Assembly: GCF_017744955.1 (NCBI RefSeq)
Contig: NZ_JAGIAG010000005.1
Coordinates: forward strand, 186,001 to 250,000
Length of the DNA: 64,000 nt
Reading direction: 5' to 3'
Source: Dokdonella sp.
Lineage (GTDB): Bacteria; Pseudomonadota; Gammaproteobacteria; Xanthomonadales; Rhodanobacteraceae
In this document: positions 25,563 to 38,500 of the stretch, one piece after another
Numbering within the stretch: position 1 is the stretch's first letter
Layout of the letters: each line of letters begins with the position of its first letter
Program-made: the position numbers and the translations under genes
The notes under the pieces: generated by a model
What the model saw: the letters and a program-made list of their open reading frames with translations, nothing else
Database searches by the model: none
Told to the model about the DNA's origin: nothing

Positions 25563-27623
25563 ATGCCTTACAGCACCGATGGCATCCGCAACATCGCACT
25601 CGCAGGTCATGCGGGCGCCGGCAAAACCACCTTGTTCGAAGCCCTGCTGCATGCCGGCGGCGCAATCCAGACGGCAGGCTCGATCGAGCGCGGCACGACG
25701 GTGTCCGACCACGATCCGATGGAGAAGGAACGCAAGCACTCGATGTCGAGCGCGGTCGCCTCGATCGACGTCGGCGACGTGCACGTCAACCTGATCGACA
25801 CGCCCGGCTTCCAGGAATTCCGCGGCCCGACGCTGTCGGCGCTGGCCGCGGTGGAGACCTGCGCGATCGTCGTCGACGCCGCCACCGGCATCGCGCATTC
25901 GACGCGACGGCTGATGGATCGCGCCAAGCAGCGCGATCTGTGCCGCCTGATCGTCGTCAACAAGATCGACCAGGCCGGCATCGACCTCGCCGGTGTGGTC
26001 GAATCGCTGCGCGACGAGTTCGGCAGCGAATGCCTGCCGATCAACCTGCCGGCGAACGGCGGCGGCGCGGTCGTCGACTGCTTCTTCCAGCCGAGCGACA
26101 CCGGCTCCGCGAAGGTCGACTTCTCCTCCGTCGCCGCCGCACACCAGCACATCATCGACCAGGTCGTCGAGATCAACGAGACGGTGATGGGCCATTACCT
26201 CGACGACGGCGAGTCCGGCCTGTCCGGCCAGGAATTGCACGACGCGTTCGAGCAGTGCCTGCGCGAGGGCCATCTGATCCCGATCTGCTTCGTTTCCGCG
26301 CGCAACGGCACCGGCGTGAAGGAACTCCTGAACCTCGCCGCGCGGCTGCTGCCGAGCCCGAAGGAAGGCAACCCGCCGGTCTTCGTCAAGGGCACCGGCG
26401 CGAACGCGCAGCCGATCGAAGCCGTGCCGGACCCGGCCAGGCACGTGATCGCCGACGTGTTCAAGATCGTCAACGATCCGTTCGTCGGCAAGCTCAGCGT
26501 GTTCCGCGTCTACCAGGGCACGGTCAAGCGCGACACGCAGCTGTTCGTCGACGACGGCAAGAAGCCGTTCAAGGTCGGGCACCTGTTCAAGCTCAAGGGC
26601 AAGGACCACGTCGAGATCGAGCAGGCGATTCCCGGCGACATCGCCGCGGTGGCCAAGGTCGAGGAGATCCACTTCGACGCCGTGCTGCACGATTCGCACG
26701 ACGAGGACCAGATCCACCTGCGGCCGCTCGACTTCCCGCTGCCGATGTTCGGCCTCGCCGTCGCGCCGGCGCACAAGGGCCAGGAGCAGAAACTGGCGAC
26801 CGCGCTGACGCGCCTCGGCGAAGAGGATCCGTGCTTCCGCGTCGAGCACAGCAAGGAACTCAACGAGACGATCATCCGCGGGCTGTCCGACCTGCACCTG
26901 AAGCTGATGCTCGAACGCATGAAGGAGCGCTACGGCGTCGAGGTGACCACGCGGCCGCCGCGCATCGCCTATCGCGAGACGATCGGCGCGAAGGCCGAAG
27001 GCCATCATCGGCACAAGAAGCAGACCGGCGGCGCCGGCCAGTTCGGCGAGGTGTTCCTGCGCATCGAACCTCTGCCGCGCGGCGCCGGCTTCGAGTTCGC
27101 CGACGAGGTCAAGGGCGGCACGATCCCGGGCCAGTTCATTCCGGCGGTCGAGAAAGGCGTGCGCCAGGTGCTCGAGACCGGCGCGGTCGCCGGCTACCAG
27201 CTGCAGGACGTGCGCGTGGTCGTCTACGACGGCAAGTACCATCCGGTCGATTCGAAGGAAGTCGCGTTCGTCGCAGCCGGCAAGAAAGCCTTCCTCGACG
27301 CGATCGCCAAGGCCCGCCCGCAGGTGCTGGAACCGATCGTCAATCTCGACGTGTTCGTGCCCGACGCGCACATGGGCGACGTCACCGGTGGACTGTCGTC
27401 CAAGCGCGCGCGTATCAACGGCACCGATTCGCTGCGCGGCGGCGAGATCATCATCAAGGCGCAGGTGCCGTTGGCCGAAGTCGCCGACTACCAGACCGAG
27501 CTGAAGGCGATGACCGGCGGCCAGGGCCGCTACGCGATCGAGTTCAGCCATTACGAACCGGTGCCGGCGCAGGTGCAGAAGCAGCTCACCGACGCCTACA
27601 AGCCGCACGTCGAAGACGACTGA
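25563..27623 (+). CDS. elongation factor G-like GTPase (EF-G2 type)
   Basis: A 686-aa translational-GTPase paralogue. GTP-binding motifs: P-loop GHAGAGKTT at residues 14-22, G3 DTPGF near 79, G4 NKID near 137, and SARNG near 245. Domain II (FKIVNDPFVGKLSVFRVYQG), domain III (EEDPCFRVEHSKELNETIIRG), domain IV (HKKQTGGAGQFGEV) and domain V (VFVPDAHMGDVTGGLSSKR) follow in EF-G order. It is about 15-20 residues shorter than canonical FusA and has the switch I sequence typical of the second EF-G class, not of the str operon. No ribosomal genes are nearby. Its role is uncertain: it may assist translocation or ribosome recycling. The start ATG has GGGAGG upstream. Confidence 0.9.
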   Translation: MPYSTDGIRNIALAGHAGAGKTTLFEALLHAGGAIQTAGSIERGTTVSDHDPMEKERKHSMSSAVASIDVGDVHVNLIDTPGFQEFRGPTLSALAAVETCAIVVDAATGIAHSTRRLMDRAKQRDLCRLIVVNKIDQAGIDLAGVVESLRDEFGSECLPINLPANGGGAVVDCFFQPSDTGSAKVDFSSVAAAHQHIIDQVVEINETVMGHYLDDGESGLSGQELHDAFEQCLREGHLIPICFVSARNGTGVKELLNLAARLLPSPKEGNPPVFVKGTGANAQPIEAVPDPARHVIADVFKIVNDPFVGKLSVFRVYQGTVKRDTQLFVDDGKKPFKVGHLFKLKGKDHVEIEQAIPGDIAAVAKVEEIHFDAVLHDSHDEDQIHLRPLDFPLPMFGLAVAPAHKGQEQKLATALTRLGEEDPCFRVEHSKELNETIIRGLSDLHLKLMLERMKERYGVEVTTRPPRIAYRETIGAKAEGHHRHKKQTGGAGQFGEVFLRIEPLPRGAGFEFADEVKGGTIPGQFIPAVEKGVRQVLETGAVAGYQLQDVRVVVYDGKYHPVDSKEVAFVAAGKKAFLDAIAKARPQVLEPIVNLDVFVPDAHMGDVTGGLSSKRARINGTDSLRGGEIIIKAQVPLAEVADYQTELKAMTGGQGRYAIEFSHYEPVPAQVQKQLTDAYKPHVEDD

Positions 27624-27698
27624 ACCGCTGCACTGCGATGGCACCGCGACCCTGGCGGCGCGTAAGCTCACCGCTCATCACCGCCAGGAGTTCCCCTC

Positions 27699-27839
27699 AT
27701 GAACCTTCACATCTCGCTGCAACCGCTGATCGCGCTGATCGCCGGCATCCTGATCCTGGTGATGCCGCGCTTGCTCAACTACGTGGTCGCGCTGTACCTG
27801 ATCGCGGTCGGCGTGATCGGCCTGCTGCGCCTGGGCTGA
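27699..27839 (+). CDS. DUF3096 family small membrane protein
   Basis: A 46-aa protein: MNLHISLQPLIALIAGILIL at the start, then VMPRLLNYVVALYLIAVGVIGLL. It is two hydrophobic segments separated by a short PRLLN turn, matching the DUF3096 family as I recall it. Start ATG 27699 follows CAGGAG by 8 nt; the stop is TGA 27837-27839. It lies 75 nt after the EF-G-like gene and has its own probable short leader. The function is unknown. It is followed by the hairpin at 27859-27884. Confidence 0.8.
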   Translation: MNLHISLQPLIALIAGILILVMPRLLNYVVALYLIAVGVIGLLRLG

Positions 27840-27858
27840 GCCGGGCGCAACGCTCCGC

Positions 27859-27884
27859 CACCTCTCCCGCGAGCGGGAGAGGTG
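27859..27884. terminator. 11-bp hairpin between convergent genes, repeat-like
   Basis: CACCTCTCCCG-CGAG-CGGGAGAGGTG is a perfect 11-bp stem with a tetraloop, 20 nt after the DUF3096 stop and 7 nt before the stop of the convergent protease gene. Similar CCTCTCCCGCGAGCGGGAG palindromes are scattered between genes in many Xanthomonas-type genomes, so it may be a dispersed repeat reused as a terminator. Confidence 0.65.
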
Positions 27885-27891
27885 AACCTCC

Positions 27892-31209
<3,318 letters not shown>

Positions 31210-31487
31210 GGCAGTGCTCCGAGTCGTCCGATGGCAGGACGATTCGATCGTCCGGCTCGGCGCCTGCGGCGCGCGCATGCCGGAAGTCCCGGCCGTATGG
31301 TGTGGTTTGGAAAAAAATGAAATAGTCATCGCTCGGGTCGGTTGATGGAAACACGGATGGACGAGGGCCTCCTCGAGAGGCCGGGACGGAGGGTTACGCC
31401 GTCGGCCGATCGGCGTGCGATCGGCCTTCGCGACCCTGTTGAACGGCGCCGGAGAGCGCGAGCCGATGCTCGCCGCGATCCACTCGG
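31210..31487. promoter_or_regulatory. divergent protease/araC control region
   Basis: 278 nt between the protease and AraC genes. It contains the dyad GGACGAT-TCG-ATCGTCC at 31237-31253, a second TCGTCCG at 31224-31230, and an A-rich patch at 31311-31323 (GGAAAAAAATGAA). The repeats lie in the protease leader and are candidates for regulator binding. Promoter boxes are not assigned. Confidence 0.4.
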
Positions 31488-32621
31488 ATGACTCCTGTCG
31501 ACATTCTCAACTGCCTGTCGATCGGGGCGACGCTGGGCCTGACCGTCCTGGCCGCCGCCCTCGCCCTCGACTCGCGCACCGGCGCGTCGCGCTGCCTGGC
31601 GGGTTTTTTCGCCTGCGTGGCCCTGGACGCCCTGTTCGGCGGAATCCCGTCCGCCGCGCGCGCGTGGCTGTCCGAAGACGCCCTGCGCTGGTTTCGCGTC
31701 GTGGTGGTGCCCAACGCCTATCTGCTCGGCCCGCTGTTGTACGGCTACGCCAAGGCGCTGACGTCGGCGGCGCCGAGCGTCGACGTCCGGCGCGACCTCC
31801 GGCATGCGCTGCCCTGCGCCGTCGTGCTGGCCTTCTCGCTCGGCAACGCGCTGGCCGCGTTCGACCGCTCGCCGACTGGCCGGATGCTGGTCCAATTCAC
31901 CCTTCACGCCTGGGTATTGCAAGGCGTGCCCTACCTCGTGCTGGCCGCGCGCCGGACCTATGCGGCGCGGCCGCTGCTGGAACAGGTCAACGCCGACGAA
32001 GCGGCGCTGCACCTGGCCTGGCTGCGCCGGCTGGTCGCCGTGATCGGCGCGATGTGGCTGCTCGAGGCGATCGACCGCATTCCGCGCGTGGCGGGTCTGG
32101 CCGGATACGAAGGGTTCAACCTCGCGCTCGCCTGGCTGACCTTCGGCGCGCTGTTCCTGCTGGCCTGGTTCGCGCTGCGGCAGCGCGTGCTGATCCCGCC
32201 CGAGGTCAACGAGTCGCTGCCGATCGGCGACGAGAGCCCGGTCGCGCGCTACGAGCGATCCGGCCTCGACCCGGCGCAGTGCGCGCGCATCGCCGACGAA
32301 CTCGCGCGACTGATGCGCAGCGAGCACCTGTACGCCGACAGCCGCTTCGACTTGCGCGAACTGAGCCGGCGCAGCGGCTGGCCACCGAGCTACATCTCGC
32401 AGGCGCTCAACCAGGGCTTGCGGCAGAACTTCTTCGAGTTCGTGAACGGCTTCCGCATCGCCGCCGCGCAGCGATGCCTGGCCGATCCGGACGATCGCAG
32501 GACCACCCTGGACATCGCCCTGGCTTGCGGCTTCGGCAGCAAGTCGACCTTCAACGCCGTATTCAAGCGCATGTCCGGAATGACGCCGCGCGAATTTCGC
32601 CGTAGCGCTTCGTCCTGCTGA
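31488..32621 (+). CDS. membrane-anchored AraC family transcriptional regulator
   Basis: A 377-aa regulator. Residues 1-235 contain about seven hydrophobic helices (ILNCLSIGATLGLTVLAAALAL, ALPCAVVLAFSLGNALAA, AWLTFGALFLLAWFALRQ), so the sensor is in the inner membrane. Residues 265-372 are a standard AraC DNA-binding domain: first helix-turn-helix DLRELSRRSGWPPSYISQAL, then FFEFVNGFRIAAAQRCL and the second motif LDIALACGFGSKSTFNAVFK. ATG 31488 directly precedes TM1. The gene is divergent from the tricorn-like protease, its likeliest target. The ligand is unknown. Confidence 0.88.
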   Translation: MTPVDILNCLSIGATLGLTVLAAALALDSRTGASRCLAGFFACVALDALFGGIPSAARAWLSEDALRWFRVVVVPNAYLLGPLLYGYAKALTSAAPSVDVRRDLRHALPCAVVLAFSLGNALAAFDRSPTGRMLVQFTLHAWVLQGVPYLVLAARRTYAARPLLEQVNADEAALHLAWLRRLVAVIGAMWLLEAIDRIPRVAGLAGYEGFNLALAWLTFGALFLLAWFALRQRVLIPPEVNESLPIGDESPVARYERSGLDPAQCARIADELARLMRSEHLYADSRFDLRELSRRSGWPPSYISQALNQGLRQNFFEFVNGFRIAAAQRCLADPDDRRTTLDIALACGFGSKSTFNAVFKRMSGMTPREFRRSASSC

Positions 32622-32979
32622 GACGGACCCGAGCGCGGCGTTCGGCGAAGGGAAGGTCGGTCGATGCACGAGGTCCTCGGGAAGGGTTTGCGCCGTACGG
32701 CGGATCGACGTACGCACCCGAAACGGATGCGCGCCGCCTGCGCAGTGGAGGAAATCGCCCCGCGAAAATCGTCCGGGCGCATCGGATCGGACGTTTCGAA
32801 CCTCGGACCTTTCGCCGGACGGCGCAGGCCGCCGCGGCGAACCCGCTGACGGGACTGGAGAAACCGCGCGACGGACCGGCTTCGCGCAGACCCGCGCCGA
32901 AAGCCGGACCGTGCGCAGCGGCGACGCCGTCCGTCGCGATTTCCCCTAGACTCGCCGCTCCCGTTGGGACACGAGTCCG
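32622..32979. other. intergenic region, no convincing gene
   Basis: 358 nt. A 61-codon plus-strand frame (32664-32849) is Arg-rich with no motif and is not called. TAGACT at 32947-32952 is a plausible -10 box for the gene at 32980 (start 28 nt downstream); no -35 box is evident. Confidence 0.4.
32947..32952 (+). promoter_or_regulatory. candidate -10 box
   Basis: TAGACT, 28 nt upstream of the ATG at 32980, in the CC-TAnAcT-cGcC context that recurs ahead of several genes in this window. No matching -35 box. Confidence 0.3.
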
Positions 32980-33573
32980 ATGACCGACGCGATCGCACGC
33001 GTACCACTGCGCGAACGCCTGCGCGAGAAGCTGCCGGAGATCCTGATCGAAGCGGGTTCGATCGTGATCGCGCTGCTGCTCGCGTTCGCGGTCAACGCCT
33101 GGAACGAGCGCCGGCAGGAGAGCGAGCGCGCCGAGGCGGCGCGCAGCGCGATCCTGGCCGAGCTGCGCGCGAACCAGCAGGAAATCGACTCCGCGCGCGG
33201 CACGCTGAAGGACATCGTCGCCACGTTGCAGGGCGCGCTCGACGGCAGCAAGCCGGCGACGCACGAGCTCAACGTGAACCTCGGCATCTCCCTGCTCTCC
33301 TCCGCCGCCTGGCGCACGACGCTGGCGACGCAGACCAGCCAGCGGATCGATTTCGCCTGGATCACGCGCGTCGCCAAGCTGTACGAGCTGCAGGACAACT
33401 TCCTGCGCGTGCAGAACGCCGCGGTCGATCAGTTGGCGGCGCTGTCTCCCGGCGAGGTCGACAGCGGCCGGCAGGTCGCTTCGCTGCTGCTGCCCCGGTT
33501 GCGCACGCTGGTCCAGCTCGCCGACGGTCTCGCCGCGAGCTACGCGGAAATTCTGGCCGCGCCGCCGCGCTGA
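32980..33573 (+). CDS. hypothetical single-pass membrane protein
   Basis: A 197-aa protein. After a charged 20-residue start it has one helix (ILIEAGSIVIALLLAFAVNAW, residues 21-41). An Arg/Glu-rich helical region follows (NERRQESERAEAARSAILAEL) that looks like a short coiled coil, and the rest is a soluble helical domain of about 130 residues. I do not recognise a named family, although similar small 'AFAVNAWNE' membrane proteins occur in related genomes. Start ATG 32980. It is isolated: promoter-like box upstream, and 128 nt to tamA. No function is proposed. Confidence 0.7.
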   Translation: MTDAIARVPLRERLREKLPEILIEAGSIVIALLLAFAVNAWNERRQESERAEAARSAILAELRANQQEIDSARGTLKDIVATLQGALDGSKPATHELNVNLGISLLSSAAWRTTLATQTSQRIDFAWITRVAKLYELQDNFLRVQNAAVDQLAALSPGEVDSGRQVASLLLPRLRTLVQLADGLAASYAEILAAPPR

Positions 33574-33686
33574 ATCGGCGCTCCGTCGAAGTCGCCGCGC
33601 GGTGATCGCGTGCCGCGCGCCGGCGTGAAAAAAAGTGCCGATGTCCGAAGCGACGACGATGCATCACCGGATCGTGACGCGGTTCC

Positions 33687-33695
33687 TGCTATAAC
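33687..33695 (+). promoter_or_regulatory. extended -10 promoter of tamA
   Basis: TGC-TATAAC matches the extended -10 consensus (TGnTATAAT). The tamA ATG begins at 33702, only 6 nt after the box, so the predicted transcript start falls at or within 1-2 nt of the start codon. No -35 box at normal spacing. Confidence 0.5.
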
Positions 33696-33701
33696 TACGG
33701 C

Positions 33702-35567
33702 ATGCGCACGCCCGACGGTCCATTCCGCCACCGCCGCATCGTTTTTCCATTCTTCGTCCTCCTGCTGCTGATCGCGGGCACGGCGCAGGCTGGCCGCGTC
33801 TCGGTCCAGGTCGACGGCGTCGAGGAGCCGCTACGCGGCGCCGTGCTGGCTGGCATCGAGATCAACCAGTACGGCGATCGCGACGTCACCGCGGCGCAGG
33901 TGCGGCGCCTGTACGAGAACGCGCAGGATCAGGCGCGCTCGGCACTGGAACCGTACGGCTATTTCTCCGCGCAGGTGCAGGGCGAGCTGAAGGAAGCCGG
34001 CGGCAACTACACCGCGGTGCTGCACGTGACGCCGGGCGAGCCGGTGCGCATCACCGCGCTCGACATCCAGCTCGACGGCGACGCCGAGGGCCAGCGCGGC
34101 GTGCAGAAGGCGATCGCCGCGTTCGCGCCGAACAAGGGTCAGGCGCTCGACCAGGCCGCCTACGAGAAGAGCAAGGCGACCGTGCAGGCCGCGCTGTTCG
34201 GCACCGGCTATCTCGACGCCGAACTGGTCACCCACCAGGTCGAGGTGCAGCGCTCGAGCAACACCGCCGAGATCCACCTCGCCTGGAAGGTCGGCCAGCG
34301 CTACCGCCTCGGCAAGACGAGCTTCGAGGGCGCGCAGTTTCCCGACGAGTTCCTCGAACGCTACGTGCCGTGGCAGGAAGGCGACTTCTACACGCAGGAC
34401 CAGGTCCTGCTGCTGCAGCAGAAGCTGATCGACGCGGACTACTTCGCCGTCGCGCAGGTGCAGCCCGACACCGACAACGCGCACGACGGCGTGGTGCCGA
34501 TCAAGGTCATGCTCGGCCCTGCCAAGCGCACGATCTACACCGCCGGCGTGTTCTTCGGCACCGACACCGGTCCCGGCGTGCGCGGCGGCATCGAGCGGCG
34601 CTGGATCAACCGGCGCGGCCACAAGATGAAGGTCGAGACGCTGATCGCGACGCAGCTGAAGACGGCTTCCGCCACCTACACGATCCCGCTCGCCGGTCCC
34701 GACAACCACAGCCTGGCGTTCGGCGCGACCTATCGCGACGAGGACACCGACACCAGCACCTCGCGCACCTGGGGTCTGGCCGCGACCGACTCGCGCCTCT
34801 GGCGCGGCTGGACGCGCACGCTGGGCCTGAAGTTCCTGACCGGCAACTTCGAGGTCGCCAACCTGCAGGGCGACACCACCCTGCTCTATCCGGAAGTGTC
34901 GCTCTCGCGCAAGCGCGCGGACGATCCGATGTTCGTGCGCAAGGGCTACTCGCTCACGTTCGCCGCGCGCGCCGGCCACGACGCGCTGCTGTCGGACGTC
35001 AGCTTCGCGCAGGTCACCGCCGACGCGAAGTGGATTCGCGCCCTGGGCGAAAACTCGCGCTTCATCGCGCGCGGCTCGGCCGGCGCGACCTACGTCGGCG
35101 ATTCCAGCGAGCGCGACCGCAACGGCGTCCCCGTCAACGGCTTCGACAAGCTGCCGCCGGAGCTGCGCTTCTTCGCTGGCGGCGACCGCTCGATCCGCGG
35201 CTACGCCTACCAGACTGTCGGCCCGCCGCTCGGCGCCGACCTGATGCCGATCGCGCAGGCGCGCTGCGACAAACTGCGCGAGAAGAAGAAGAGCTGCAAG
35301 AACTTCGTCGTCGGCGGCAAGAATCTGCTCGTCGCCAGCGCCGAATACGAGTACTACTTCAAGCCGAACTGGGGCGTGGCGACCTTCGTCGACACCGGCG
35401 ACGCATTCTCCAGCTTCAGTTCCTACAAGCAGAAGACCGGCGTCGGCGTCGGCGTCCGCTGGCGCTCGCCGGTCGGCATGATCCGCGCGGACGTCGGCGT
35501 ACCGCTGAACAAGGACAAGGACACCAGCGCGTTCGAGCTGCACATCGTCATCGGACCGGATTTGTGA
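33702..35567 (+). CDS. tamA: TamA, outer-membrane translocation and assembly protein
   Basis: A 621-aa Omp85-family outer-membrane barrel. The signal peptide is residues 1-30 (IVFPFFVLLLLIAGTAQA). Three POTRA-like domains follow to about 250 (VRITALDIQLDGDAEG, YRLGKTSFEGAQF). The C-terminal 16-strand barrel contains the conserved lid-lock motif in FFAGGDRSIRGYAYQTVGP (RGY near 503). The protein ends in HIVIGPDL, with a penultimate hydrophobic pattern instead of the usual terminal Phe. With TamB it moves lipids and some outer-membrane proteins between membranes. The ATG lies right after an extended -10 box, so a leaderless mRNA is possible. The stop overlaps the tamB start (TGATG). Confidence 0.93.
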   Translation: MRTPDGPFRHRRIVFPFFVLLLLIAGTAQAGRVSVQVDGVEEPLRGAVLAGIEINQYGDRDVTAAQVRRLYENAQDQARSALEPYGYFSAQVQGELKEAGGNYTAVLHVTPGEPVRITALDIQLDGDAEGQRGVQKAIAAFAPNKGQALDQAAYEKSKATVQAALFGTGYLDAELVTHQVEVQRSSNTAEIHLAWKVGQRYRLGKTSFEGAQFPDEFLERYVPWQEGDFYTQDQVLLLQQKLIDADYFAVAQVQPDTDNAHDGVVPIKVMLGPAKRTIYTAGVFFGTDTGPGVRGGIERRWINRRGHKMKVETLIATQLKTASATYTIPLAGPDNHSLAFGATYRDEDTDTSTSRTWGLAATDSRLWRGWTRTLGLKFLTGNFEVANLQGDTTLLYPEVSLSRKRADDPMFVRKGYSLTFAARAGHDALLSDVSFAQVTADAKWIRALGENSRFIARGSAGATYVGDSSERDRNGVPVNGFDKLPPELRFFAGGDRSIRGYAYQTVGPPLGADLMPIAQARCDKLREKKKSCKNFVVGGKNLLVASAEYEYYFKPNWGVATFVDTGDAFSSFSSYKQKTGVGVGVRWRSPVGMIRADVGVPLNKDKDTSAFELHIVIGPDL

Positions 35568-38500
35568 TGCGACCGTCCATGCGCGCGAAAATCCAACCGC
35601 CGCCGCGCCCGATGCGCGGCTTCGCGGCACGCCGGCTGCTGAAGTGGCTCGGCCTCGGCCTGCTCGGCCTGCTGCTGCTCGCGGCGGTGTTCGTCGGCTG
35701 GCTGGTCGGCACCGAATCGGGCGCGCGTTTCGCGCTGGCGCGCGCGGTCGCCTCGATGGAGGGACGCCTGTCGATCGCCGGATCGAGCGGCCGGCTGATC
35801 GGCCCGCTCACGCTCGACGGCGTGCACTACATTGACAAGGACACCGGCATCGACGCGAAGCTCGGTCGCGCGCGCGTCGACCTGAAGCCGCTGACCCTGC
35901 TGTCGCGCGTCGTGCACGTCACCGACCTCGAGGCCGACGACGTCGAGCTGTCGCTGACCACGGTGCCGCCGAAACCGCAGCCGGAGCCGGCGCAGCCGTT
36001 CTCGCTGGTCGCGCCGATCGACGTCTTCGTCGACCGCGTGAAGTTCCAGCGCGCGGCGATCACGCAGGACGGCAAGCCGGTATTCGCGTTCGACTCGCTC
36101 GACCTCGGCCTCGAATGGACCAAGACCAACGCCGCCGTGCGCAAGCTCGCGCTGCGCGCGCCGGAAGGCACGGTCGACCTCTCCGCGGCCGTGTCGGTGC
36201 TCGACGGCTACCCGGGCGAAGGCGAATCGGCGTTCCACTGGAAGGCCGGCGACGTCACCGTGGCCGGCACGCTGAAGGCCAAGGGCGACGGCAAGCAGGC
36301 GCGCATCGATCTCGTCCTGACCGAGCCGACGCCGGCGACGATCGAGGCGGTGCTGACGCAGTCCAGTGACTTGCCGTGGACGGCCAAGATCGAGGTGCCG
36401 CGTTTCGATCCGAAGACCGTACAGAAGGACATGACGCTGAACGCGCTGGCGCTCTCGCTGCAAGGCTCGGGCGACAAGCAGCACGGCGACGTGCAGGCCA
36501 CGCTCGACCTCAACGAACATCGCGTCCTGCTCGCGCCGCTGCGCTACGCGCTCGACGGGCAGAAGCTGAAGATCGAAGCGCTCACGCTGAAGTCGCCGGA
36601 AGCCGCCGGCACGCTGAACGCGAACGGCGAGATCCAGCTCGACGCCAAGCCGGTCGCGGCGACGCTCGCGCTGAACTGGGACGGCGTCGAACTGCCGGCC
36701 GATCTCGCCGGCCAGGCGCTGGCCACGCACGGCAAGCTCGACTTCGCCGGCAGCGCGGAGAAATTCCACAGCGAAGGCACGCTGTCGATCGGCCCGCCGG
36801 GCAAGCTCGCCGACCTCGCGCTGAACGTCGACGGCACGCCCGAGGCGATCGCGCTGAAGCAGCTCGCGCTGGTGCAGCCGACCAAGAGCGGTGCGAAGGG
36901 CGGCCTCGACGCGCAGGGCACGGTCACGCTGAAGCCGGCGCTCGGCTGGAAGCTCACCGCGAAGGCGAACCAGCTCGATCCCGGCGCGTTCGCCGCCGAC
37001 TGGCCGGGCGCACTGAACTTCGACCTCGCCACCGACGGCACGATGACGGACAAGGGCCCCGACGCGACGATCAAGCTCGCCGGCCTCGGCGGCACGTTGC
37101 GCAAGCGTCCGGTGTCCGGTTCGGCGGATCTCACGATCAAGCCGGAATTCGTCGTCGACGGCACGCTCGACCTCGCCTCCGGCAAGAGCCGCGTCGACGT
37201 GACCGGCCGCGGCGGCGCGAACCAGACCGACGCCACCATCAAGCTCGCCATCGCCTCGCTCGGCGACTGGCTGCCGGACGCCGGCGGCCGCCTCGACGGC
37301 GATTTCCGCGTACAGGGCAAGTGGCCGAAGCTCGCCGTCAGCGGCAGCGCGAACGGCAGCGGCATCGCCTCCGGCGGCACCCAGGTCGGCTCGCTGCAGC
37401 TGCGCCTCGACGTGCCGGAAATCCAGCCGCCGCGCGGCACGGTGAACCTCAAGGCGTCGAAGATCGCGGCCGGCGGCCTCGCCTTCGATTCGCTCGATCT
37501 CGACGCCGGCGGCAACCAGCAGGCGCACGAACTCAAGCTCGTCGCCGCCGGCACGCCGCTGTCGACGACGCTGGCGCTGTCCGGCGGCGCGAAGGACGAC
37601 GGCCGCTGGAACGGCACGCTGAAGACGCTCGACCTCGACATCAAGGATGCGCCCAAGCTCGCTCTGGAACAGCCCGCGCAACTCGCCTGGGACGGCAAGC
37701 AGTTCAACGCGAGCGAGATCTGCCTCGCCGGCGGCGGGCCGCGGCTGTGCGTGGCGGGCAACGGCGGCGCCGACGGCGCGCTCGCCGCGCGCTATCGCAT
37801 CGAACAGCTGCCGCTGGCGCTGATCACCAAGCTCGCCGCGCCGGATGCGCCGTTCAAGGCCGACGGCATCATCGCCGGCAACGGCGACATCCGCCGCGAC
37901 GCCAAGGGCGCGCTGAACGGCACCGCCGCGATCACCTCCGACAAGGGCAGCGTCGCCTATCCCGACAACGCGACGCAGCCGCTGCTGTCCTACACCGGCT
38001 TCGCCGTCAACGCACAGCTGGCGCCGCAGTCCACGCACGCCACCGTGCGCGCCGCGCTCGACCACGACGGCAAGCTCGACGGCGAAGTCACGCTGAGCGG
38101 TGCGCCCGGCTCCGCGCAGGGCCTGTCCGGCCGCGTCGACCTGGCGCTGAACTCGCTCGCCTTCGTCGAGCTGCTGACCACCGAGGTCGCCAACGTCAAG
38201 GGCCGCCTCGCCGCGAACTACGCGATCGCCGGCACCACCGCCGCGCCGCAGCTGAGCGGCGCGCTGAGCTTGAAGGAATTCGCCGCCGAAGTGCCGGCCG
38301 CCGGCCTCAAGCTGCACGACGGCGACATCACGGTGAAGGCGACCGACACCGAGCACTTCGCGCTCGACGGCACGCTGAAGTCGGGCGACGGCACGCTGAA
38401 GCTCTCCGGCAGCGGCGGTGTCGGCGCGACCGCGCCGCTGCACGCGACGATCCAGGGACAGAACTTCCTCGCCGCCGACATCCCCGCGGCGAAGGTGTTC

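Noticed and set aside
32664..32849. 61-codon plus-strand frame after the AraC gene
   Set aside because: Arg-rich, no RBS, no motif.
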